The notes beneath the pieces are model-generated. The model was not told the DNA's origin. It ran no database searches and saw only the letters and a program-made list of their open reading frames with translations. Made by a program: the position numbers and the translations under genes. Shown here piece by piece: positions 1-6,534 of a stretch of DNA of 8,607 bases; the stretch's first letter is position 1; every line of letters begins with the position of its first letter. Source of the stretch: Deltaproteobacteria bacterium (GTDB lineage: Bacteria > Desulfobacterota > Desulfobulbia > Desulfobulbales > Desulfocapsaceae); the NCBI GenBank assembly GCA_021779275.1, contig JAJYAX010000045.1, positions 1 to 8,607 of the forward strand. Reading direction: 5' to 3'.

Positions 1-158
1 GATACCAGTGACCAGAAGAAGATTTGTTTTTTCATGGTTTATTAAGGACAAAACAATCGAGTCCAAACAAGTATTTCCCACCCAATGGTTAGCCGGGCGG
101 CACCCGTCACTCGGCAAGAACGGGCGAGAAGATCTAGGGTGATTTTCATACAATCCTG
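1..158. other. Non-coding stretch downstream of the GH32 fragment
   Basis: No open frame that reads like protein is visible on either strand. The minus strand has a weak inverted repeat around 108-130 (CCCGT pairing with ACGGG across a loop of about 12 nt). It has no following T-run, so I do not call it a terminator. The left neighbour lies outside the window. Confidence 0.4.
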
Positions 159-692
159 CTATTGCCATGCTGATTTGAGTTCGTACACCGTCATCGAAAG
201 AATGTCGGCGTGTCCACCTCCACTGGACAATTTCAAACTTTGATTCTCGGGCGAAAGCGCCTGCGCCATCGGCATGTAGAGACTTCCTTGTCCGCCGTAG
301 ATATCCACCGAGGCACGGTCAACGTAGATGTGAAGCGAAATTTGTCCATCCCGGGGTGCAAGCAAAGCCTCGCAACCCATGCAGGAAATCTTCTGGCTCG
401 CCGCATCGTAAACGACCGACACTCCACGCAGATCAAAGGAAATTTTCTTGGCATTCCCAACGCCAATCGCGGCTTCGATCTCCAACAAGTCGCCCCGAAT
501 TCCCGCCAGTGGATTGATGCCGGGTGTGAGTGGCTGCGGTTTGATATTGTACACCCGTTGACGCAGACTTTTAAGTTCCCTCACCGGATTCACCGCCAAT
601 TCAGGTCCTGAACCGGTGGAGTGCAAGGTCAGTTCAACGGGCAGGCCCATCATCTGGTTGAACGGCATGCCTCGGAAGATGTCGCCATTGTC
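159..692 (-). pseudogene. GH32 glycosidase, C-terminal beta-sandwich fragment only
   Basis: This is the C-terminal domain of a glycoside hydrolase family 32 enzyme (levanase / fructan beta-fructosidase / invertase group), which cleaves beta-fructosides. Recognisable family signatures are RGMPFNQMMGLPVELTLHS at the domain start, NPVRELKSLR, the beta-sandwich core HIYVDRASVDIYGGQGSLY, and the closing VYELKSAWQ followed by a stop. The catalytic five-bladed propeller, with its nucleophile Asp and acid/base Glu, should lie upstream and is missing. Family-like residues run back to about 684-692 (G-D-I-F-R before the first Met at 668), and an in-frame TGA lies at 693-695. Immediately upstream the DNA becomes IS630 transposase sequence in another frame. 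The Met at 668 is therefore internal and no functional start exists. It is 5'-truncated by the IS-associated junction and very probably inactive. Identification as GH32C is strong from motifs; the substrate is unknown. Confidence 0.8.
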
Positions 693-1261
693 TCATTTTG
701 AACGTTAACGTCCTGGTATACAAACAGGATGTCTTGCATTTTTCTCTCAAAATCCGGATCTCGCCGTTCCAGGTAATACTTGACTTTGTGAGGGTTTAAA
801 GCTTGGGCTTTTAATATCCTATGAATGGTTGCTTTTGAGGCCCTACACAAACATGCATGTCCAGCTTCAGGTGCAAATTTCCTTGCATGCTCAGCCAACT
901 TACTTTGCGACCATACTTCAGCCGCATATCCCAATTCCTTTGGTTTCGTGCAGGCCAAGTTAATGACCCATGCTTTGGCTTCTTCCGTGATATCTGGCTG
1001 TTTCGGAGAATGCGGTAAATCCTTCAGACCACGTTCCGGTCCTGCGGCAATGGCCTTATCTATACATTTATATATAGTTGGCCTGCTTACACCCAAGGAT
1101 TTTTGGATAGACAAAATGTTTTTTCTCGCAGCATATCGAAGAATAATTGCAGCACGCTCAACTTCTCTAGCTGGTGCCGTCCTGCTCTTTGAAATTCTTT
1201 CAAGTTCATGTTTCTGCTCTTCCGTCAGGTTAATCGCTGGTCTTTTGCTAATCCGTGCCAT
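650..1261 (-). pseudogene. IS630-family transposase, N-terminal part only
   Basis: This encodes the DNA-binding half of an IS630-family (Tc1/mariner-like) transposase. The start is ATG at 1261 (MARISKRPAINLTEEQ), chosen because AGGAGG lies at 1269-1274, 7 nt upstream; a longer frame to 1414 only reads through the IS end. A helix-turn-helix is visible at about residues 47-70 (ILSIQKSLGVSRPTIYKCI). A second winged-helix-like region follows (WSQSKLAEHA, then SKATIHRILKA). The RRDPDFERKM..LFVYQDV stretch normally precedes the catalytic domain. True homology ends near residue 190 (NVQNE, 692-694). The last 13 residues are out-of-frame GH32 DNA, and the stop is at 650-652. Family members are about 350 residues, so the whole DDE catalytic core is gone and the protein cannot transpose. 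It could still bind IS ends. Confidence 0.85.
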
Positions 1262-1376
1262 ATCGGAACCTCCTGTGAAAATGGATAGTTCCTTATGTAT
1301 GGCATCGCCTGATCTAATTGTCAATATATTTACGAAACGATACACTAGTAAAGGTGATAAGCGGTTTATTGTCAGG
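690..1376 (-). mobile_element. Truncated IS630-family element
   Basis: The element comprises the transposase 5' half, its ribosome-binding site and the upstream terminal region. The right boundary is inferred at about 1376/1377. There the PKS reading frame stops resembling a PKS, and a TA dinucleotide at 1377-1378 adjoins sequence that on the minus strand begins CCTGACAATAAACCGC. IS630 elements insert at TA. The motif TGACAAT recurs about 50 bases further in (around 1318-1323). The left terminal inverted repeat cannot be seen because the element is broken at about 684-694, inside the transposase gene. The boundary is inference and the IS family assignment is firm. Confidence 0.7.
1296..1324 (-). 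promoter_or_regulatory. Candidate sigma70-type promoter of the IS630 transposase
   Basis: Reading the minus strand, a perfect -35 hexamer TTGACA (1319-1324) is followed after 17 bases by CATACA (1296-1301), a weak -10 matching three of six consensus bases. The transposase ATG lies 34 bases further on, with AGGAGG in between. The element overlaps the last codons of the truncated PKS frame. It could drive transcription into the GH32 fragment. Confidence 0.4.
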
Positions 1377-4300
1377 TATGAAGGCATGAGGTTTCGGTAT
1401 GCTGTGGTAATCAAGAAAATGCAGATGATCGGCTGCGCCTCTGCCGAGATGGATACTGCGGAATCTGGCTTCCTTGACGACGGCTATGGCCAGGCCGTCC
1501 CTGTCAAAAACAGAAAACTCCGCGGTTAAAGAATGCCTGGCTCGATGCAGGAGTGTGGCGCGCACAAAAACGGGCCAGGTGCGGCCCTTGCGGAAAGCAA
1601 TCCTCCCCATCCTGATGGGGACGAAGGTGACGCCATCGTGAACGCCCGCCTCTTCCCGTAAGAGCTGGATGATCAATTGGAAGGTGCAATCCAGCAGGGC
1701 CGGGTGGATGCGGCTCTGCTCCAGTTCGGCTTTAATGCTTTCCGGTATCTTGAAGACGGCCAGCGCCGAGTCTCCCTCCACCCAGCCGTAATCAACGCAC
1801 TGGAAGGCCGGACCATAGGAGAGACCGGCCTTACGGGTCAATGCCGCATGGCTGGAGCCGGTAAAATCGGGTCGGCGGGCGGGCAACGCGGGGCAGTTCT
1901 GCTGTAATAAAATTTCCTGGGGTTCCTGTAGGATACGCCCTACGGCATGCAGGGACCAGGGCTCCGTACTGCAGTGGTCTCTCCCTTTGATTGTCACGCT
2001 CCCGTCTTGCGCCTCGATACTCACCCGGATGAGCTTGGCGCGGTCCTTGCTCAGAATCAGCGGGGAGCGGATTTCCAGGCCCTCGATCTCGGCCAGTTCG
2101 CCGGGATGCCAGGCCAAGGCGGCCGCCAGACAAAGTTCGGAAAAACCTGTGCCCGGAAAGACCGTGGCGTCTCCGACTACATGGTCGGCCAGAACAGGAG
2201 AAAGCGTTGTGTCGAGCTGGTTTTCCCAGGTGAGTTCGTGTTGTTTCAGTGGGTAACCCAGCAGAGGGTGGGTCTTGCGCCGATCAAGCAGACCGATGGA
2301 TTCCGAGGTCACCGGGTGCCAATGGTGTTCGCGCTGCCATGGGTAGTTCGGCAGTTGTATGAATTTTCCAGGCGTTGGGAAACAATGCCGCCAGTCCATG
2401 TCGGCGCCCGCAATCAGCGCCTGGCTGCATGCCCCGCCAACCCGCTGAGGGGTGTCGTGGCCGTTGGTCGCGGTCGAGATGATGCGACCTTCCGCCCCGG
2501 TGTCTTTCAGGCAGGTATTGATATAGTTTCGCAGTACGGGATGAGGGCCAACCTCGATGAAAATGTTCGTGCCGCCGGCCTGCAGGTTTTTGATCGCCTG
2601 TTCGAAAAGTACGGGTTTGCGAATGTTATTCCACCAGTACTCGGCGTTAAGTTCCCGTCCATCCAGCAGGTCCCCTGTGACGGTGGAATAAAAGGGTATG
2701 CGAGACGCACTGGGTTGAACCTCTTTGAGGGCATCTCTGACACCGCCTTCAATCTCATCCATGGCCTGATTGTGAAATGGGTAGTCAAGATCCAGCCGTT
2801 TGTGAAAGATTTTGCGATTGGCCAGGACGGCTTCCAGTTTCGTCAGCAATACAGGACTGCCGGCAATAGTCACCCCGCGAGAACTGTTGATTCCGGCAAT
2901 GGTAAGCGCCGGCGAAAGACCAAGCTCAATCAGCACGTCAAGAGCAGCCTCCAGGCCTAGACCAATGGCCGTCATTGTTCCCTTGCCTTTGGTCCTGCCC
3001 TGCAGCCGGCTGCGGTGATAGATCACCTCAACCGCAGCCTCAAGCGTCAAGGCCCCCGCCGCCCAGGCAGCCGCCACTTCGCCTACACTGTGCCCCGCCA
3101 CCGCTACAGGCGTGAGACCCTGGTTCCTGAGCATTTGCGTGATCCCGACCTGAAAAGCGAAGAGGGCGGGTTGCGCCACTTCCGTATGCCCATAGCGCCC
3201 TTCGCCATTTTTCCCGGCCAGTTCATTTTCAAGGGAGAAGTCGGCATGACGGCGAAAATGGATATCGATCTCCTGGATTGTCTTTCTGAAAACCGGCGCT
3301 TCCAGCAGTTGTTTCCCCATACCCTGCCATTGGGAACCGTTGCCTGAATAAATAAAAGCGGGGCCGGAAGGAAGCTTCAGTGCGGATCCGGTCTCCAGAA
3401 GAAGACTCTCCGGCTTATCGTCGGCGTATTGAAGAAGATCCCTGGCAATTCCTTTTGCGGTGGTCCCGTAGATTACTAATCGATACTCATGCAAATCGCG
3501 CCGGAATACCGTGTTGTAGGCGATGTCGTAAAGGGCGGATGGCTGCTGTTTTTTCAGGAAGAGGGAAAAATCACGGGCTGTAGCCTTCAACGCGGCAGGG
3601 TTTTTTGCTGAAAGCATGATTGGCAGCAGAGTGTCCGGGGCGGGGGCCGGTGCCTTTGATTTCGGGAGTTCGTGGCTCTCCAGAATTACATGGGCATTCG
3701 CACCCCCAAAGCCGAAGGAATTGACGCCGATGATGAGTTTTCCGTTTTTTCTCAGAGGCCGGTTTTTAGTCACAACCTCGATATTCAATGCATTAAACGG
3801 TATGGCGGGATTTGGAGTTTCGAGGCCAATGGTTGCAGGCACCATCCGGTGCCGGATGCAATACAGCGCCTTTGCCAGTCCCGCTACACCCGAGGCAGCC
3901 TCAAGATGCCCCATATTACTCTTTACCGACCCTATCAGGAGCGGATTGTTGGGGGAGCGATGACTGCCCAGGGCCTGGCCGATTGCCTGTGCTTCAATGG
4001 GGTCACCAACAGCGGTGCCGGTCCCGTGGGCCTCAAGATAGTCGATTTCGGCGGGATTGATGCCGGCCTCAGTGTAGGCACGCTCCAATAAAGCCGCCTG
4101 GGTTGCTGGATTGGGCACTGTCAGGCCGGAGTTGTGACCATCGGTATTAATTGAGGAGTTGGCAACGACCGCCAGGATGGGATTGCCGTCGGCCAGGGCC
4201 TGATCGTAATCCTTAAGAAAAAAAACGCCTCCTCCTTCGGAACGGACATAGCCATCGCCTGATGCATCGAACACACGGCATCGTCCCCTTGGGGATAACA

Positions 4301-4946
4301 TGGATGCCTTGGAGAAGGAAAGGAAACCATAAGGATGCAGATGCAGGCTGATCCCGCCTGCAAAGGACTGGATGCTCTCACCCGAGATGATCGAGCGGCA
4401 TGCCTGGTGGAAGGCAACCATGGCGGACGAGCAGGCGGTATCAAGCGCCATACTGGGACCGCACAGGTCAAAAATATAGGATAGGCGGTTAGCAGCGATG
4501 CTTGCTGTATTGCCCGTGGCCATCGATGTGTCAATCGCTGCAAGATCCTCGGCCAGTTGATAGGAATAGTCAGCACTGGCAATGCCGATAAAGACCCCGC
4601 ACCGGCTGCCGCGAAGAGAAGATGGTTTGATCCCTGAATTCTCCAGGGCCTCCCAGCTCATCTCCAGCAGCAATCGCTGCTGCGGGTCCATAAGGGCGGC
4701 CTCCCGCGGGGAAATACCAAAAAAACCTGCGTCGAAAGTTGAGATATCCCCGAGAGATCCTGCTGCAAAGGTGTAGCTTGTTCCCGGGTGTTTTTTATGT
4801 GGATGGAGGAAGGTTTCCTTTTCCCATCGATCCGGATCGACCTCTGTCACCAGGTCGCGGCCGTCAAGAAGATCCTGCCAATACCGGCGTATGTTTGTAC
4901 CGGGGAATCTGAAAGAAAACCCGGTAATGGCAACGTGTTTTGTCAT
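1314..4946 (-). CDS. Type I polyketide synthase, KS-AT-DH, 3'-truncated by IS630
   Basis: This is a 1210-residue front half of a modular or iterative type I PKS, a cytosolic megasynthase that condenses malonyl units. The KS domain (about 1-425) has Cys172 in DTACSS, His307 in EAHGTGT and His347 in SNMGHLEA. The AT domain (about 525-815) has IYSGNGSQW, Ser620 in GHSVGE and DYPFH at 721-725. The FH-type signature and GHSVGE suggest malonyl rather than methylmalonyl loading, which is inference. The DH domain (about 893-1170) has His922 and Pro931 in HVVGDATVFP, GPAFQ, and Asp1086/Gln1090 in HPALLDCTFQ. Residues after about 1190 come from the IS end, and the stop lies inside the IS. The reductive domains and ACP expected next are absent, so no chain can be carried in cis and it is probably non-functional. 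ATG 4946 is the only canonical start after an in-frame TAG near 4990. No clear Shine-Dalgarno is seen. Confidence 0.9.
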   Translation of the reverse strand: MTKHVAITGFSFRFPGTNIRRYWQDLLDGRDLVTEVDPDRWEKETFLHPHKKHPGTSYTFAAGSLGDISTFDAGFFGISPREAALMDPQQRLLLEMSWEALENSGIKPSSLRGSRCGVFIGIASADYSYQLAEDLAAIDTSMATGNTASIAANRLSYIFDLCGPSMALDTACSSAMVAFHQACRSIISGESIQSFAGGISLHLHPYGFLSFSKASMLSPRGRCRVFDASGDGYVRSEGGGVFFLKDYDQALADGNPILAVVANSSINTDGHNSGLTVPNPATQAALLERAYTEAGINPAEIDYLEAHGTGTAVGDPIEAQAIGQALGSHRSPNNPLLIGSVKSNMGHLEAASGVAGLAKALYCIRHRMVPATIGLETPNPAIPFNALNIEVVTKNRPLRKNGKLIIGVNSFGFGGANAHVILESHELPKSKAPAPAPDTLLPIMLSAKNPAALKATARDFSLFLKKQQPSALYDIAYNTVFRRDLHEYRLVIYGTTAKGIARDLLQYADDKPESLLLETGSALKLPSGPAFIYSGNGSQWQGMGKQLLEAPVFRKTIQEIDIHFRRHADFSLENELAGKNGEGRYGHTEVAQPALFAFQVGITQMLRNQGLTPVAVAGHSVGEVAAAWAAGALTLEAAVEVIYHRSRLQGRTKGKGTMTAIGLGLEAALDVLIELGLSPALTIAGINSSRGVTIAGSPVLLTKLEAVLANRKIFHKRLDLDYPFHNQAMDEIEGGVRDALKEVQPSASRIPFYSTVTGDLLDGRELNAEYWWNNIRKPVLFEQAIKNLQAGGTNIFIEVGPHPVLRNYINTCLKDTGAEGRIISTATNGHDTPQRVGGACSQALIAGADMDWRHCFPTPGKFIQLPNYPWQREHHWHPVTSESIGLLDRRKTHPLLGYPLKQHELTWENQLDTTLSPVLADHVVGDATVFPGTGFSELCLAAALAWHPGELAEIEGLEIRSPLILSKDRAKLIRVSIEAQDGSVTIKGRDHCSTEPWSLHAVGRILQEPQEILLQQNCPALPARRPDFTGSSHAALTRKAGLSYGPAFQCVDYGWVEGDSALAVFKIPESIKAELEQSRIHPALLDCTFQLIIQLLREEAGVHDGVTFVPIRMGRIAFRKGRTWPVFVRATLLHRARHSLTAEFSVFDRDGLAIAVVKEARFRSIHLGRGAADHLHFLDYHSIPKPHAFIPDNKPLITFTSVSFRKYIDN

Positions 4947-5320
4947 TATTTTATGCAGATGCTTAGGGGCTGAAAAGCTGAGATCCTACATTCATTAAAT
5001 TTGCACGGCGAAGATGAAACTCGGCCTGCCGATGGTAGTTGGTGGTGATATGCAACAAATACAATAAGATATCAATAAAGACAATACCTGCCTGTAGTAT
5101 ACCGTAGTTCCATGAAAAAAACACTAGAGGAAACTCATGTACTTATAGTCCGCATGCCTGGTACATGCTGCTCACGATTGTTTTGCCATACCTTGCACAC
5201 GCTTCGTCGAAGACAGCTGGATCCACCGGGAGAACGTGTGGTGCTCCTTGGCCTTACTTGTCGCGAGTAGAGGAGAGAGACTCTTTGAAACAGGAGGCGC
5301 CGGGACCAAATTGCCATGGA
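4947..5320. other. 374-base gap between hydrogenase operon and PKS
   Basis: No intact gene is visible. The stretch appears less GC-rich than either flank. The minus strand contains TATACT (5096-5101), a reasonable -10 hexamer that could serve the PKS, but no convincing -35 stands at the right distance. A run of seven T (minus strand, 5114-5120) is not preceded by a GC-rich stem, so I cannot assign a terminator for the hydrogenase operon. See the separate entry for the coding-like remnant inside this gap. Confidence 0.4.
4963..5142 (-). pseudogene. Possible C-terminal remnant of an unknown gene upstream of the PKS
   Basis: On the minus strand a frame is open for about 59 codons from just after a TAA (5143-5145) to a TAA at 4963-4965, 16 bases before the PKS ATG. 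The peptide reads like protein. It has a hydrophobic segment (GILQAGIVFIDILLYLL, possibly one membrane helix) followed by a polar, basic tail (NYHRQAEFHLRRANLMNVG). There is no ATG and no ribosome-binding site at its head, so it looks like the tail of a gene whose front is lost. In the same frame, further upstream (5143-5253), another 36 codons are open. The position suggests a former upstream member of the PKS operon. I do not recognise the family. A chance open frame in this lower-GC stretch is possible. Confidence 0.25.
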
Positions 5321-5806
5321 TCAAACTGAAGTCGGAAGATATGGAGGCCTTGAGTCTGAAAGATTCAGGATCTCCGCCACGGCAGCGTCAAGAGCACCGG
5401 CCACCTCGAGCGACAGGCCCGCACCAAGAGTTGTGAAGCATTTGCCTTCGATCCCGATCAGATGGACATGCTTCGGCGTTTTTTCAGGATAGAGACGGCG
5501 GCCAATCTCGATGGCCTCACGGATGCCGATGCCATGGCCGCTGACCGGCCGTTGACCAAGGGTGGGTATCCGGTCCCACTCCAGGGAGTGAATGGTCCCC
5601 GGAATCGCCCCGAACTGTACCGCATCAACTACCACAAGACGGTCTTCACCGGAGAACTCATCCAGAAGATCCATACCACCAACCCCCAGGAGTTTCAAAC
5701 GTGTGTTTTCAGGGAGTTGTATCCTCTTCAAGGCCTGGTGGACGGCAGGACCCGCCCCGTCGTCAGCGGCCAGATCATTGCCTATACAAACGATCAGGGT
5801 GGACAT
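5321..5806 (-). CDS. Hydrogenase maturation endopeptidase (peptidase M52, HybD/HycI type)
   Basis: This 161-residue protease cleaves the C-terminal extension from the nickel-loaded hydrogenase large subunit in the cytoplasm, letting the active site close. Length and layout match the family. GNDLAADDGAG (residues 9-19) is the N-terminal signature, with Asp16 in the place of the nickel-sensing acidic residue. VVVDAV carries Asp61, and SGHGIGI carries His91; these correspond to Glu16, Asp62 and His93 of E. coli HybD. HVHLIGIEG (113-121) is also typical. It is the last gene of the operon. Its ATG lies 3 nt after the stop of the V4R-like gene, so translation is probably coupled. Its likely substrate is the large subunit encoded three genes upstream, which has a 24-residue tail after the last Cys-x2-Cys-x2-His motif. 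The last dozen residues (SDSRPPYLPTSV) look like a variable tail. Confidence 0.9.
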   Translation of the reverse strand: MSTLIVCIGNDLAADDGAGPAVHQALKRIQLPENTRLKLLGVGGMDLLDEFSGEDRLVVVDAVQFGAIPGTIHSLEWDRIPTLGQRPVSGHGIGIREAIEIGRRLYPEKTPKHVHLIGIEGKCFTTLGAGLSLEVAGALDAAVAEILNLSDSRPPYLPTSV

Positions 5807-5809
5807 TGT

Positions 5810-6283
5810 CTATTTCCGCTGCCCGCTGAAGAGCAGGGCGAAGGAACACTGCTCGCCTGCGGCAATGGTCCTGGGCCTCACCGGGCGGCCGGTCAGTTCA
5901 GCCAGTATCCCCCCAATATAATAGTGAAACATCTGACAGACAGGCCCGTCGATCACCATCTTTCTGTTCAGGCAGACACTGCGGATCGGGCAATGATTGA
6001 GGGTCAGGACTCCCTCCGGCCCCTCGAAATGCCCATCGATTTCCATCTGCTGCTCACGAAAAAATCCGACCAGGGCGGCGAGGGCATTTTCCGGAGTCGG
6101 ATTCTCCAGAGAGATGGGCAGGTTCGCGGCCATTTTCCGGCCGGCCGCGACCGCAAGCGACGGTGTCGATTTGCCGATAAAGGCCTCGATGGTGCTGACA
6201 AACATGTCGAGTAAGAAGCTGACCTCGGTGAAGGCCTTATCGTAATCTTCCGGCGTAAGCTGCAGTTCGGTGGGATGAATCAT
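5810..6283 (-). CDS. V4R-like four-cysteine protein in the hydrogenase operon
   Basis: This is a 157-residue soluble protein without signal peptide or membrane segment. The C-terminal half (about 90-153) resembles the V4R (4-vinyl reductase) small-molecule-binding fold: HCPIRSVC, then GPVCQMFHYYIGGILAELTG, then AAGEQCSFAL. The cysteines are at 98, 104, 116 and 146, a spacing that could hold a metal or Fe-S centre. The N-terminal half is helical-looking with no motif I recognise. The start at 6283 overlaps the ferredoxin stop as ATGA, with GGAG a few bases upstream, so the two are translationally coupled. The place between ferredoxin and maturation protease suggests a role in hydrogenase assembly, cofactor handling or sensing. 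That role is inference from context. The exact family assignment is moderate; a member of another Cys-rich ligand-binding family is possible. Confidence 0.65.
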   Translation of the reverse strand: MIHPTELQLTPEDYDKAFTEVSFLLDMFVSTIEAFIGKSTPSLAVAAGRKMAANLPISLENPTPENALAALVGFFREQQMEIDGHFEGPEGVLTLNHCPIRSVCLNRKMVIDGPVCQMFHYYIGGILAELTGRPVRPRTIAAGEQCSFALLFSGQRK

Positions 6284-6531
6284 AAAAATTTCTCCATGCG
6301 TCGGCTGAAAGAGATATTCCGGTAGAAATTGGCCACCACATGGTGATTTTTATGGGTAATCGCTCCAGCCGGACAGATGAAGGCGCAGCTGAGACAGGCA
6401 ATGCAGTTATCGACCGCGGACACAACCGCCTTCTCCGTCTCTTCGTCAAAGACAAAACAATCGGTGGGACAGACATCGAGACAGAGCCGGCAGCCCCGGC
6501 AGGCCTTGTCATGAATGGTCATCTCCAGCAT
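6280..6531 (-). CDS. 2[4Fe-4S] ferredoxin, hydrogenase-linked
   Basis: This 83-residue electron carrier has two classic cluster motifs: CRGCRLCLDVCP (Cys11, 14, 17, 21) and CIACLSCAFICP (Cys43, 46, 49, 53). An extra Cys25 lies after the first motif. After residue 58 comes an unusual 25-residue basic and aromatic extension (HKNHHVVANFYRN and on to KFL) that could dock on a partner. The first ATG is chosen over Met4 because AGGAGG at 6541-6546 stands 9 nt upstream, embedded in the last codons of the large-subunit gene. The gene follows the large subunit by 3 nt and overlaps the next gene by 4. In methanogen mvh operons this position is held by the polyferredoxin MvhB; here a small two-cluster protein takes the place. 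It likely accepts or donates electrons for the hydrogenase. Confidence 0.9.
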   Translation of the reverse strand: MLEMTIHDKACRGCRLCLDVCPTDCFVFDEETEKAVVSAVDNCIACLSCAFICPAGAITHKNHHVVANFYRNISFSRRMEKFL

Positions 6532-6534
6532 CTT

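Noticed and set aside
105..130. Possible terminator hairpin after the GH32 fragment
   Set aside because: Only a 5-bp stem with a 12-nt loop and no T-run; too weak.
825..1529. 234-codon plus-strand frame across the IS end and PKS tail
   Set aside because: It is antisense to the transposase helix-turn-helix region and crosses the inferred IS boundary, so it cannot be one real gene.
1947..2960. 337-codon open frame on the plus strand
   Set aside because: It lies entirely antisense to the PKS AT/DH region, where KS/AT/DH motifs clearly identify the minus strand as coding. Its translation shows no family motif.
5190..5220. Palindrome CTTCGTCGAAG
   Set aside because: It is short, with a one-base centre that cannot form a normal loop and no repeat elsewhere. 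It is not a convincing operator or terminator.
5113..5271. 52-codon plus-strand frame starting MKKTLEETH
   Set aside because: There is no Shine-Dalgarno and the peptide is low-credibility. It is convergent with the surrounding genes and probably chance.
5135..5317. 60-codon minus-strand frame after the protease gene
   Set aside because: The composition is Arg/Ser-rich and unlike a folded protein. There is no ribosome-binding site, and another frame in the same region reads more like protein.
5462..6214. 250-codon plus-strand frame
   Set aside because: It is antisense to the maturation protease and the V4R-like gene, both supported by motifs and by tight start/stop spacing.
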